This document shows, piece by piece, positions 1 through 8,494 of a stretch of DNA of 41,691 nucleotides. The notes below the pieces were generated by a model. The model had not been told where the DNA came from, did not search any database, and was given only the letters and a program-made list of their open reading frames with translations. Position numbers and translations under genes: made by a program. The stretch's first letter is position 1, and each line of letters begins with the position of its first letter. This stretch comes from Bacteroidales bacterium (GTDB taxonomy: Bacteria > Bacteroidota > Bacteroidia > Bacteroidales > UBA932), in NCBI GenBank assembly GCA_017423025.1, contig JAFPGC010000038.1:1-41691 (forward strand), in the 5' to 3' direction.

Positions 1-72
1 CCGATAGAGGGATTCGAACCCACGACCCCGAGATTACAAATCACGTGCTCTGGCCAACTGAGCTATATCGGC
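1..72 (-). tRNA. tRNA-Thr (anticodon TGT), 3' end cut by window edge
   Basis: Read on the minus strand, the sequence folds as a cloverleaf: acceptor GCCGATA from position 72, D-arm GCTC/GAGC, a seven-base anticodon loop TTTGTAA with anticodon TGT, a five-base variable loop, the T-loop TTCGAAT and the return acceptor strand TATCGG. The last acceptor base and the discriminator fall outside the window. Two U:U mismatches are visible, one in the middle of the anticodon stem (29:41) and one in the T stem (50:64). All other paired positions hold, so I take it as a functional tRNA. Confidence 0.93.
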
Positions 73-103
73 GCTCACGAATCCTTCATCGCTGAAAGGA
101 CTG

Positions 104-135
104 CAAAGGTAGATACTTTTTTTGAATCCACCAAA
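104..135 (-). promoter_or_regulatory. Promoter of tRNA-Thr
   Basis: On the minus strand TACCTTTG (104-111) matches the Bacteroidota -7 consensus TAnnTTTG, and TTTG (132-135) lies exactly 20 bases upstream as a -33 element. It sits about 30 bases before the tRNA 5' end and just beyond the dxs stop codon, so the tRNA has its own promoter. Confidence 0.7.
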
Positions 136-140
136 CTTTT

Positions 141-2018
141 TTACAGATTTTTCATCATCGCCGTAAGGAGTTCAAGAAGGGACTCCTCGTCCATACCGCA
201 GGAGGCACGCTGGGCCTTCTGGGTGTCCTGGGTCATATAGCGGTCCGGGATGCCGACTCCTTTTATGACGGGGGCATCGGCCCTGTCGGCAAAATACTCG
301 CTCACCGCGCCGAACAAGCCTCCCTTGAGGGCTCCGTCCTCCAGGGTGAGGATGGCCTTGAAGCCCGCAGCTTCCTCCAGGATGGCGGAATCCAGCGGCT
401 TGAGGAAGCGCATATCAAATACAGCGGGGGCTTTTCCGAAATCGGCCTTTAACTTGAGCGCCGCAGACAGGGCGCGGTTCACCACCGGTCCCAGTCCCAG
501 GACGGCGACTCCCGTCCCTTCCAGAAGCTTTTCGCCCTGGCCGACGGGCAGCGCCTTGTACGGAGCCTCCCGCCAGGGTTCCCCTTCGCCTATGCCGCGG
601 GGATAGCGGATGATAAGGGGACCGTCCTTGAGCGACAGGCCCGTATACATAAGCTGTTTAAGCTCGGCCTCATTACGCGGGGCCGATATGGCGATGCCCG
701 GAATGCTGCGGTAGGCCGCCAGATCGTAGCAGCCGTGGTGCGTAGGGCCGTCCTCCCCTACCAGGCCCGCCCGGTCGAAGCAAAGCACCACCGGCAGGTT
801 CTGCAAGGCCACATCGTGGATGATGCAGTCATAGGCCCTCTGGGAGAAGGAAGAATAAATATTGCAATAAGGCTTCATGCCGGCGGCGGCCAGGCCGGCC
901 GAGAAGGTAACGGCATGTTCCTCTTCAATGCCTACGTCGAAGAAACGCTCCGGCACGGCTTTCTGCAGCAGGTTCATGCCGCAGCCCGTAGCCATGGCGG
1001 GAGTAACCCCCACCACCTTGGAATCCATTTGGGCCAGTTCCACCAGCACCTCTCCAAAAACGTCCTGGTAGCGGTCGGCCGTGTAGTTCGTCTTCACGCG
1101 CTCGCCCGTGGCGGGGTCAAAGCGCCCCGGGGCATGCCAGACCGTAGGATCGGCCTCGGCGGGAGCGAAGCCCGCCCCCTTGCGGGTGTGGATGTGCAGC
1201 AAGCGCGGTCCCTTCAACTTGCGAAGCCGCTCCAGCGTATAGAGGAGCTGCTCCAGGTCGTTTCCGTCTATGGGGCCGAAATAGCGGAAGCCCAGCGACT
1301 CGAACAGGGCGCCGCCGGTGCCGCGCACCAGGTTGGACTTGGCATCGATCACTTTCTTCTGCACCCATTCACGGGCCTTGCCGGCTCCCATCGAATTCCA
1401 GACCTTGTTCTTGATCTGGTTGTAGACGGGGTGGGTGGTCACATTGAGCAGGTACTCGTGAAGGCCGCCGATGTTGTTGTCGATGGAAATGTTGTTGTCG
1501 TTGAGAATGACGAGGATATCGGCCTTGGACGATCCGGCGTTGTTCAGGCCTTCCCAGGCCAGGCCTCCGGTGAGGGCGCCGTCTCCGATGATGGCCACCG
1601 TACGATCCCCCGTTCCCTGCAGGCGCGCCGCCTCGGCAAAACCCAGTGCGGCCGATATGGACGTAGAAGCATGTCCGGCGCCAAATGCGTCGTACGGACT
1701 CTCGTCCCGCTTGGGGAAGCCGCTGATGCCCTCCAGCGTACGGTTTTTCCGGAACGCCTCGCGCCGGCCCGTCAGGATTTTATGGGCATACGCCTGGTGC
1801 CCCACGTCAAACACCAGTTTGTCCGCGGGCGTATTATATATATAATGTAGGGCGACGATGAGCTCCACAGCCCCCAGGCTGGATCCCACATGGCCGGGAT
1901 TTACGGCGCAACACTCCAAAATGTATGAACGGATTTCTGCGCACAGCGTCTCCAGCTGGGTGCGCGAAAGTTTCCGAAGGTCTTCGGGAGAGTTGATTTG
2001 GTTCAGTACCTCGTACAT
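141..2018 (-). CDS. dxs: 1-deoxy-D-xylulose-5-phosphate synthase
   Basis: Condenses pyruvate and glyceraldehyde-3-phosphate to DXP, the first step of the MEP isoprenoid pathway and a precursor for thiamine and pyridoxal phosphate; cytosolic, TPP-dependent. The 625-residue protein aligns along its whole length with the family: N-terminal VGHQAYAHKILTGRR, the GDGALTGG...NDN thiamine diphosphate/Mg site, GHASTSIS, the DVGIEEEHAVTFSAGLA transketolase segment with its catalytic Glu, DRAGLVGEDGPTHHG, and a C-terminal transketolase domain. I start at the ATG at 2018. A TTG three codons earlier lies inside the TATCTTTG promoter element and would not be transcribed. The upstream neighbour (MFS) has the same orientation, but the promoter suggests a separate transcript. 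A polyprenyl synthase from the same pathway lies at 18.5-19.5 kb. Confidence 0.97.
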   Translation of the reverse strand: MYEVLNQINSPEDLRKLSRTQLETLCAEIRSYILECCAVNPGHVGSSLGAVELIVALHYIYNTPADKLVFDVGHQAYAHKILTGRREAFRKNRTLEGISGFPKRDESPYDAFGAGHASTSISAALGFAEAARLQGTGDRTVAIIGDGALTGGLAWEGLNNAGSSKADILVILNDNNISIDNNIGGLHEYLLNVTTHPVYNQIKNKVWNSMGAGKAREWVQKKVIDAKSNLVRGTGGALFESLGFRYFGPIDGNDLEQLLYTLERLRKLKGPRLLHIHTRKGAGFAPAEADPTVWHAPGRFDPATGERVKTNYTADRYQDVFGEVLVELAQMDSKVVGVTPAMATGCGMNLLQKAVPERFFDVGIEEEHAVTFSAGLAAAGMKPYCNIYSSFSQRAYDCIIHDVALQNLPVVLCFDRAGLVGEDGPTHHGCYDLAAYRSIPGIAISAPRNEAELKQLMYTGLSLKDGPLIIRYPRGIGEGEPWREAPYKALPVGQGEKLLEGTGVAVLGLGPVVNRALSAALKLKADFGKAPAVFDMRFLKPLDSAILEEAAGFKAILTLEDGALKGGLFGAVSEYFADRADAPVIKGVGIPDRYMTQDTQKAQRASCGMDEESLLELLTAMMKNL

Positions 2019-2024
2019 AGTGTA

Positions 2025-2032
2025 CAAAGATA
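2025..2032 (-). promoter_or_regulatory. -7 element of dxs; near-leaderless start
   Basis: TATCTTTG on the minus strand ends only six bases before the dxs ATG. Transcription in Bacteroidota starts a few bases after this element, so the mRNA would begin at or very near the start codon. No clear TTTG -33 box is seen at the expected distance. Confidence 0.6.
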
Positions 2033-2056
2033 AGAATAATTTCCGAAAGCGCAGAC

Positions 2057-3424
2057 CTACTTATTGGGCTCGTCCAGCTGGAGCTGGGGATTGCGGACCG
2101 AGGTACGGCAGAAGATGACGGCCACCAGCACGGCAAAGACGCAGAGGGCGCTGAACATGATTTCCACCTTCACGGGTCCTTGGGCACCGGTGCCCAGAAT
2201 GACGCCGGAGAGCCACTTGAAGCTCAGCAGGCCCAGGTTCTGCACCCAGTTGATGAGCGCATAGGTGGTACCCAGCACCTTGTCCGGCACAATCTTGGGC
2301 ACGGAGGGCCAGAGGGCCGCCGGCACCAGGGAATAGCCGAAACCCAGGAACACCATGGCCAGATAGCCCCAGAAAGGCACGCCGGCCGGAGCAAAGGCCA
2401 GCAGGGCGTGGGCAATCAGGGCCAGGATGGCGCCGATCATCATCCAGCGGGTTCCCCTGCCCACCTTGTCCACCAGGATACCGAACAGAGGAGCAAAGAT
2501 AACCGTAGAGAACGGCAGCATGGAAATCATCCAGCCGGCCGTCTGGGCGGGTATGTCAAAGCGGGGGATGAGAATGGCCCCGGCAAATTTCTTGAAGGCA
2601 ATCACGCTGCTGTAGAACAGCACGCACAGCAGGCCCAGGAGCCAGAAATTGCGGTTGCCCAGCACGTGAAGGATATCGGAGAAACGGAACTCATCCTCCG
2701 GGGCACCGGCAGGCGAAGAGGCGCTGTCGGGCGTCTTGGATTTGAGGGATTCAAGCTCCTCCTGGCGGCTTTTACCGGCCGATGCATCCAGGGCCACGAA
2801 GATGGCCCAGAGAATAAGGCCCAGGGCCATGAGGCCCATGCCCACCACGGCGGGTCTGGCGGTTTCGGCCAAGGTATAGACATGACCCGCCTGCTGCTGC
2901 ACCAGCTTGGGTGAAAGCACCAGCGCGAAGGCCGTGCCCAGGCGGGCGATGGCCAGCTGAATGCCCATGGCGAAGGCCATCGGCCCTCCCTTGAACCAGC
3001 GGGCGATGCTTCGCGTGACGGCCGTTCCCGCAATCTCGCTGCCCAGGCCGAAGAGCATCACGCCCACGTAGGCGATGGTAAGGGAGGCGGAGGAGCCGCT
3101 CAGAAGGGCCCACAGCACCATTCCGGCGCCTCCGGCCATCATGAGCACAAAGATGGAGCCCGAGAAACGGACGCCCCATTTATCCAGCAGGATACCCCCC
3201 AGCACCAAACCGCCGAATACACACAGCACGCTGTATCCGCTGGCGTAGAGCCCGTACCCGGCCGCATCCCATCCCAACTGGGTGAGGGACGGGTCCTCGA
3301 ACAGGTACGAGATGCTGGAGAACATGTCGTCGAAGTAGTACGATGCGAACATCGGTACTACCAAACAGGCCAGCACTATCCAAGACGCTGACCTGTAAAA
3401 TTTCTGAACCGAAGAAGCTGCCAT
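2057..3424 (-). CDS. MFS transporter, MFSD1-like (second of tandem pair)
   Basis: A 455-residue integral membrane protein of the major facilitator superfamily with about 12 hydrophobic segments. Motif A is present after TM2 (LLDKWGVRF), with a second version between the halves (LVDKVGRGTRW). The segment VPAALWPSVPKIVPDKVLGT followed by YALINWVQNLGL closely resembles the conserved C-terminal half of MFSD1-type proteins as I recall them; animal MFSD1 is a lysosomal dipeptide carrier. That suggests, but does not prove, a small-peptide or similar organic solute. The start codon lies two bases after the stop of the upstream paralogue, so the two are co-transcribed. Substrate unknown. Confidence 0.8.
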   Translation of the reverse strand: MAASSVQKFYRSASWIVLACLVVPMFASYYFDDMFSSISYLFEDPSLTQLGWDAAGYGLYASGYSVLCVFGGLVLGGILLDKWGVRFSGSIFVLMMAGGAGMVLWALLSGSSASLTIAYVGVMLFGLGSEIAGTAVTRSIARWFKGGPMAFAMGIQLAIARLGTAFALVLSPKLVQQQAGHVYTLAETARPAVVGMGLMALGLILWAIFVALDASAGKSRQEELESLKSKTPDSASSPAGAPEDEFRFSDILHVLGNRNFWLLGLLCVLFYSSVIAFKKFAGAILIPRFDIPAQTAGWMISMLPFSTVIFAPLFGILVDKVGRGTRWMMIGAILALIAHALLAFAPAGVPFWGYLAMVFLGFGYSLVPAALWPSVPKIVPDKVLGTTYALINWVQNLGLLSFKWLSGVILGTGAQGPVKVEIMFSALCVFAVLVAVIFCRTSVRNPQLQLDEPNK

Positions 3425-3426
3425 CC

Positions 3427-5052
3427 TTACTCAGCCGTTATGTTAGGCAGCTCCAGGCCCAGGCCCTTCTTCTTGTCCACGGCCTTGAGGACGAGACCCA
3501 GCACCAGGGCCGCGATGCCCAGGCAGGCCAGCATCACCAGAGGAGCGGTGTAGTTGAAGGCGGTCGGATCCGTCACGCCCGGATTGGTCTTGTCCAGCAC
3601 CTTGCCAATGAGCAGGGGGAACAGCCACAGGCCGATGTTCTGGATCCAGAAGATGAGGGCATAGGCACTGCCGATAACCTTGGCGTCCACCAGCTTGGGA
3701 ACGGAAGGCCACAGGGCGGCGGGAACCAGGGAGAAGCTGGCGCCCAGCACCAGGATGGTCACGTAAGCCACAATGACACCGCCCAGGTCGTTGCCCTTGA
3801 AGGCAGGCAGGACAAAGGCGAAGGTGAGGTGGCAGGCAATGAGGAGGATGGAGCCCAGCACCAGCATGGAAGCGCCCTTACCCTTGTGGTCCAGGTAGTT
3901 GCCCAGGATGGGGGTAATGAGCACGGCCAGCAGCGGGAACACGGCGAAGATGGCCTCTGCGCTCTGGCGCATGTAACCCATGTAGCAGTAGACGATGAGG
4001 GCCACCACACAGATACCCAGAAGAATATACTGGTTGGTCTTCTTCTTCTGGAAGTTGCTGGCAAAACCGGCCGCAGCCACCACCAGCATGATGAAATACT
4101 GGATAAGCGTAACGTTGGAACTTGCCCAGAAGGAACCGGCATCCGGCAGGGTGAGGCTCAGGTTGCACTGCAGCATGTTCACCGCATACTTCTGGAACGG
4201 GAAGATGGCGGAATAGTACAGCACGCACAGCAGGGCCACAATCCAGAAGCCGCCGTCGGAAAGGATTTTGCCGATGTCGCTCACCTTGAACGGATCGTCC
4301 TTCTCTTCGGCCTCTCCGGTCTGGCTGTCCAGTTTCTTGTCCATGAAGAAGTAGACGATGGTCATCATGAGGGCGATGCACAGGAGCACCACGCCGAAGG
4401 CCACGGAGCGGGAAACATCCACATGGCCGCCGAGCTTGGCGAAGAAGGGGCTGAAGATCATGCAGGTGGCCACACCCAGACGGGCCAGGGCCATTTCGGA
4501 ACCCATGGCCAGGGCCATCTCACGGCCTTTGAACCACTTCACGATACCGCGGCTCACCGTAATGCCGGCCATCTCGCAGCCGCAGCCGAAAATCATAAAG
4601 CCGCAGGCGGCCAGTTTGGCCGATGCCGGCATGCCCCTGTAGAAGGGCGATACCCCCAGCTCATCGAAAAGCGGGATATAATTGAGGTTGTTGTTGAACC
4701 AGTTCTCCAGGCCGCTGCCCATGAAGGAATCGCTTACGGCGTACCACTTGATGCAGGCGCCCACCAGCATAACCGCAGCACTGAGCACGGCCGTGAAGCG
4801 CACGCCCATCTTGTCCAGGATAATACCGGCGAAGATGAGGAAGAACACGAATACGTTCAGGAATACCTCCGAACCCTGCATGGTACCGAAGGCGGTGGAA
4901 TCCCAGCCCCGGGTTTCCTGCATCAGGTCCTTGATGGGCGAAAGGATGTCCATGAAAATATAGGAACAGAACATCGCGAGGGCCAGCAGGAGGAGGGCTG
5001 TCCAGCGCATGGCCGCAGAATCGCGGAGGGTTTTCTTAATGGAATCAGACAT
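3427..5052 (-). CDS. MFS transporter, MFSD1-like, with extra membrane insert
   Basis: A 541-residue paralogue of the next gene. Shared blocks include LDKMGVRF after TM2, the amphipathic linker before FWIVALLCVLYYSA, and VPAALWPSVPKLVD followed by YALIFWIQNIGL. It differs by an insertion of roughly 70 residues in the second half (around residues 300-365), which adds what look like two further membrane helices joined by a basic loop (QKKKTN), so it may have about 14 transmembrane segments instead of 12. It is the first gene of a two-gene operon. The pair may transport related substrates or form a heteromer; neither can be decided from sequence. Confidence 0.78.
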   Translation of the reverse strand: MSDSIKKTLRDSAAMRWTALLLLALAMFCSYIFMDILSPIKDLMQETRGWDSTAFGTMQGSEVFLNVFVFFLIFAGIILDKMGVRFTAVLSAAVMLVGACIKWYAVSDSFMGSGLENWFNNNLNYIPLFDELGVSPFYRGMPASAKLAACGFMIFGCGCEMAGITVSRGIVKWFKGREMALAMGSEMALARLGVATCMIFSPFFAKLGGHVDVSRSVAFGVVLLCIALMMTIVYFFMDKKLDSQTGEAEEKDDPFKVSDIGKILSDGGFWIVALLCVLYYSAIFPFQKYAVNMLQCNLSLTLPDAGSFWASSNVTLIQYFIMLVVAAAGFASNFQKKKTNQYILLGICVVALIVYCYMGYMRQSAEAIFAVFPLLAVLITPILGNYLDHKGKGASMLVLGSILLIACHLTFAFVLPAFKGNDLGGVIVAYVTILVLGASFSLVPAALWPSVPKLVDAKVIGSAYALIFWIQNIGLWLFPLLIGKVLDKTNPGVTDPTAFNYTAPLVMLACLGIAALVLGLVLKAVDKKKGLGLELPNITAE

Positions 5053-5082
5053 ATTGAATAGTAATTATTTCCTTAGGAACCG

Positions 5083-5090
5083 CTAAAGTA
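5083..5090 (-). promoter_or_regulatory. Possible -7 element of the MFS pair
   Basis: TACTTTAG on the minus strand, 30 bases before the MFS start codon, differs from TAnnTTTG at one position. No convincing -33 box is seen. The rest of 5053-5244 is AT-rich, carries one GGCCGAT word at 5110 and the divergent promoter of the ABC operon. Confidence 0.35.
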
Positions 5091-5181
5091 GTGAAAAAAA
5101 TCCAATACTGGCCGATTTTTTGCTATAAAAAGCCAACCGTGCGGCAACTTTCTCCGTCTAATTCAAAAAGATGAAAAAAGT

Positions 5182-5212
5182 TTTGCGGAATCGAAAAACT
5201 GTTCTATCTTTG
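5182..5212 (+). promoter_or_regulatory. Promoter of the ABC efflux operon
   Basis: TTTG (5182-5185) and TATCTTTG (5205-5212) are separated by 19 bases, an almost ideal Bacteroidota -33/-7 pair. The start codon of the ATPase follows 32 bases later. No operator-like repeat is evident in the leader. Confidence 0.75.
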
Positions 5213-5244
5213 CAGTGCAATAGCATACTAATACAGCAGAAACG

Positions 5245-5961
5245 ATGGCGCTCATCGAACTAAAAGATCTCAACAAGACCTACAACAACGGGCAGCCCCT
5301 GCACGTGCTCAAAGGCATTAACCTGAGCATCGAGCGGGGCGAATTCGTGTCCATCATGGGAGCCTCGGGTTCCGGCAAGAGTACCCTCCTCAACATCCTG
5401 GGCATCCTGGACAATTACGACACAGGCACCTACACCCTGGATGGCAAACTCATCAAGGACCTCACGGAAAGGCAGTCGGCCGACTACCGCAACCGAATGA
5501 TAGGCTTCATTTTCCAGAGCTTCAACCTCATCGGCTTCAAAACGGCCGTGGAAAACGTGGAACTCCCCTTGTATTATCAGGGTGTCCCCCGCCGCAAGCG
5601 TCACGAGCTGGCCATGGAATACCTGGAGAAGCTGGGGCTCACCCCCTGGGCCAAGCATTTCCCCAACGAGATGTCCGGCGGCCAGAAGCAGCGTGTCGCC
5701 ATTGCCCGCGCCCTCATCACCCATCCCCAGATCATTCTGGCCGATGAACCCACCGGTGCCCTGGACTCGAAGACCAGCGTGGAGGTGATGCAGCTGCTCA
5801 AGAAACTCAACCAGGAAGAAGGCATCACCATCATTGTGGTCACCCATGAGAGCGGCGTTGCCAACGAGACCAACAAGATCATCCATATCAAAGACGGCAT
5901 CATCGGCCAGATTGAAGAAAATTCCGACCACGCCTCCTGGGGTGCCAGCATCATCAAATAA
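5245..5961 (+). CDS. ABC transporter ATP-binding protein, MacB/LolD type
   Basis: The 238-residue ATPase subunit that powers the adjacent permeases. Walker A GASGSGKST is at residues 39-47, the Q-loop at FQSFNL, the signature SGGQ at 144-147, Walker B ILADEPTGALD with D167/E168, and the switch histidine in VVTHE. Length and motifs match the LolD/MacB/FtsE branch, which drives mechanotransmission rather than classic transport. Its stop codon shares one base with the ATG of the next gene. It heads a five-gene operon encoding a complete inner-membrane to outer-membrane system. Confidence 0.95.
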   Translation: MALIELKDLNKTYNNGQPLHVLKGINLSIERGEFVSIMGASGSGKSTLLNILGILDNYDTGTYTLDGKLIKDLTERQSADYRNRMIGFIFQSFNLIGFKTAVENVELPLYYQGVPRRKRHELAMEYLEKLGLTPWAKHFPNEMSGGQKQRVAIARALITHPQIILADEPTGALDSKTSVEVMQLLKKLNQEEGITIIVVTHESGVANETNKIIHIKDGIIGQIEENSDHASWGASIIK

Positions 5962-7223
5962 TGCGCGAACTCTTTGTCGAAATAGCCAGTTCCCTCCGGA
6001 ACAACAAGCTCCGCACGGCCCTAACGGGCTTTGCGGTAAGCTGGGGCATTTTCCTGCTGATTGCGCTGCTGGGTGCCGGCAACGGCCTCATGCATTCCTT
6101 CATGGGCAATATGGAGGATTTCGTTTCCCGAACCATCAGCGTGGAAGGCTGGCGCACCTCCAAGCCCTATAACGGCTTCAAGGAAGGGCGTTTCATCCAG
6201 TTGGACCAGGAAGACCTGAACTATACACAGGGAAGCAAATGGCAGGGGGTCATTGACAACATATCCACCCGGACTTCCTCTTCCAGTGCCGTGCTTTCCC
6301 TCAACGGAAAAACCGTCAACGGATGGCTTTCCGGAGCCATGCCGGAACACCAGGAGCAGTTCAAGATCAAAATGGCCGCCGGCCGTTTCCTGAACCAGGA
6401 AGACCTGCGTGAACGCCGCAAGGTGATGGTGATCAGCGGATCCCAGGCCAAGGAGCTGGTTCCCGGAGACTGGACCACCCTGACGGGCCAATGGATCAAG
6501 GTAGGAGCCCTGGCCTACCAGGTAGTGGGCATCTACCATACCGACGAACGGGACTTCCGCCGCTCCTGCTATATCCCCTATTCCACTTATAAGGGAATCT
6601 ACGACCGCACCGACAACATCGAAACCATTTCCTTTTCTGTGAACGGTCCCGTGACCCTGGAGGAGCACCGGGCTTTTGAAGATGAATATACCAGAGGGAT
6701 CAAACGCCTCCACGACATTGCCCCCGACGATAACAACGGCCTTTGGGTCCGCAATGGATATACGGACAATCTGGAAATGACCAAGGCCTCTTCCATCCTG
6801 AGGATTGCCCTGTGGATCCTGGGCCTTCTCACGCTGGTGAGCGGTATCGTGGGCGTATCCAACATCATGCTTATCACGGTTAAGGAGCGTACCCACGAGT
6901 TCGGTGTCAGGAAAGCCATCGGCGCCAAGCCTGGCGACATCCTCAAGCTCATCATTGCCGAGAGCATCTTCATCACCGCCATATTCGGCTACGTAGGCCT
7001 GCTGCTGGGAATGATTGCCTGCCAGGTGATGGACAAGACCGTGGGGCAGCAGGCCGTAGACATCGGCTTTGACAAGATCCAGATGCTGGTGAATCCCACC
7101 GTGGGCCTGGATGTAGCCATGGAAGCCACCCTCCTGTTAATTGTAGCCGGAACCCTGGCCGGGATCATCCCCGCCTGGAAAGCCGCCCGTGTGAAACCCA
7201 TTGAAGCCCTGAGAGCAGAATGA
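5961..7223 (+). CDS. MacB/FtsX-type ABC permease 1
   Basis: A 420-residue permease with the MacB fold: a first membrane helix near residues 15-40 (TGFAVSWGIFLLIALLGAGNGL), a large periplasmic MacB_PCD domain, and three C-terminal helices in the FtsX domain with the typical SNIMLITVKERTHEFGVRKAIGA segment and the terminal PIEALRAE. It lacks a fused ATPase domain, which is supplied by the upstream gene. The stop overlaps the start of the second permease by four bases. With that gene it probably forms a heterodimeric permease. Exported substrate unknown (drug, lipid or peptide). Confidence 0.92.
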   Translation: MRELFVEIASSLRNNKLRTALTGFAVSWGIFLLIALLGAGNGLMHSFMGNMEDFVSRTISVEGWRTSKPYNGFKEGRFIQLDQEDLNYTQGSKWQGVIDNISTRTSSSSAVLSLNGKTVNGWLSGAMPEHQEQFKIKMAAGRFLNQEDLRERRKVMVISGSQAKELVPGDWTTLTGQWIKVGALAYQVVGIYHTDERDFRRSCYIPYSTYKGIYDRTDNIETISFSVNGPVTLEEHRAFEDEYTRGIKRLHDIAPDDNNGLWVRNGYTDNLEMTKASSILRIALWILGLLTLVSGIVGVSNIMLITVKERTHEFGVRKAIGAKPGDILKLIIAESIFITAIFGYVGLLLGMIACQVMDKTVGQQAVDIGFDKIQMLVNPTVGLDVAMEATLLLIVAGTLAGIIPAWKAARVKPIEALRAE

Positions 7224-8476
7224 AGATAAGGTTTGATACAGATACCTTCCGGGAAATCCTGGACAGTATCCTGCGGAACAAAAGCCGCAGCTTCCTCACG
7301 GGCTTCGGCGTATTCTGGGGCATTTTCATGCTCATGCTGCTCACCGGCGGCAACCAGGGCCTGAAGGAACTCCTGAACAAGAATTTCGAAGGTTTTGCGC
7401 AGAATACGTGCATCGCCTTTGCCGACAATACCACCAAACCCTACAAGGGTTTCAAGAAGGACCGCAGCTGGAATATGCAGTATTCCGATGTGGACCGTCT
7501 GAAACACATGATGCCGGAGCTGGAGACGGTGACCCCTTCCGTCAGCCTCTGGGGAAGAACCGCCGCCCGTGACGAATACGCCTACAGCTCCGCCGTCGTG
7601 AAAGGGGTAAGGGCCGATTATGCCCTCATCGAGACCCCGAAACTGATGTATGGCCGCTATCTGAACGACGCCGACCTGGCCCACGAGCGCAAAGTGTGCG
7701 TCCTGGGCAAGAAGGTGTATACCACCCTGTTCCCGGAAGGGGGAGATCCCTGCGGAGAGCGCATCCTGCTGGGCGGCACCTACTACAGCGTCATCGGCGT
7801 AGACTGGCGGGAAGGAGGCGGCGTCCAGATCAATGGCAGTCCGTCCGATATGGTCACCATCCCCATCACGCAGGCAGCCAAGGCCTATAATCTGGGCAAC
7901 AACATCCAGTTGCTGTGCTTCACGGCCAAGCCCGGCTTTGTCATGAGCGACCTCACGCCCCGCGTGCGGGAGATTATGGCCCGGGCACACTACTTCGACC
8001 CCACCGACGAGCAGGCCCTGTTCCTGCTGAACACCCAGCTCATCTTCGGCATTGTGGACAACCTGTTCAAGGGCATCAACTTCCTGGTATGGCTCATCGG
8101 TCTGGGTACTTTGCTGGCCGGCGTCATAGGCGTATCCAACATCATGATGGTGAGCGTGAAGGAGCGCACTACCGAAATCGGCATCCGTCGCGCCATCGGT
8201 GCCACGCCCAGCCAGATCCTGGGACAGATCATTTCCGAGAGCATCGTGCTCACCCTGGTGGCGGGTATGTCGGCCATCGTGTTCAGCGTGCTCATCCTGG
8301 CCGGTGTAGAACTGGCCATGACGGAGGACGGCATTTTGAAAGCGGCCTTCCAGGTGCCCTTCGGAACGGCCATCCTGGCCGCCGCCCTGCTCACCTTGCT
8401 GGGAGTGGTGGCCGGCCTCATGCCCGCCTCCCGCGCCATGCAGATCAAGCCCGTGGACGCTATGAGAGATGAATAA
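7220..8476 (+). CDS. MacB/FtsX-type ABC permease 2
   Basis: A 418-residue paralogue of the preceding permease with the same topology: N-terminal helix in FLTGFGVFWGIFMLMLLTGG, a periplasmic domain and a C-terminal FtsX domain with SNIMMVSVKERTTEIGIRRAIGA, ending PVDAMRDE. It is clearly diverged from permease 1 in the periplasmic part, so the two are not a recent duplication. Its ATG overlaps the stop of permease 1 by four bases, implying coupled translation and equal amounts of both subunits. Paired, non-identical permeases with one ATPase are common in Bacteroidales. Confidence 0.92.
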   Translation: MKIRFDTDTFREILDSILRNKSRSFLTGFGVFWGIFMLMLLTGGNQGLKELLNKNFEGFAQNTCIAFADNTTKPYKGFKKDRSWNMQYSDVDRLKHMMPELETVTPSVSLWGRTAARDEYAYSSAVVKGVRADYALIETPKLMYGRYLNDADLAHERKVCVLGKKVYTTLFPEGGDPCGERILLGGTYYSVIGVDWREGGGVQINGSPSDMVTIPITQAAKAYNLGNNIQLLCFTAKPGFVMSDLTPRVREIMARAHYFDPTDEQALFLLNTQLIFGIVDNLFKGINFLVWLIGLGTLLAGVIGVSNIMMVSVKERTTEIGIRRAIGATPSQILGQIISESIVLTLVAGMSAIVFSVLILAGVELAMTEDGILKAAFQVPFGTAILAAALLTLLGVVAGLMPASRAMQIKPVDAMRDE

Positions 8477-8494
8477 TAATAAGTTGTTAGTTAT

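Noticed and set aside
2019-2027. TTG start for dxs
   Set aside because: It lies within the TATCTTTG promoter element; the ATG at 2018 fits the family and the transcript.
5083-5134. Strong promoter for the MFS pair
   Set aside because: The best -7 match is imperfect and lacks a -33 box, so I list it only as a weak possibility.
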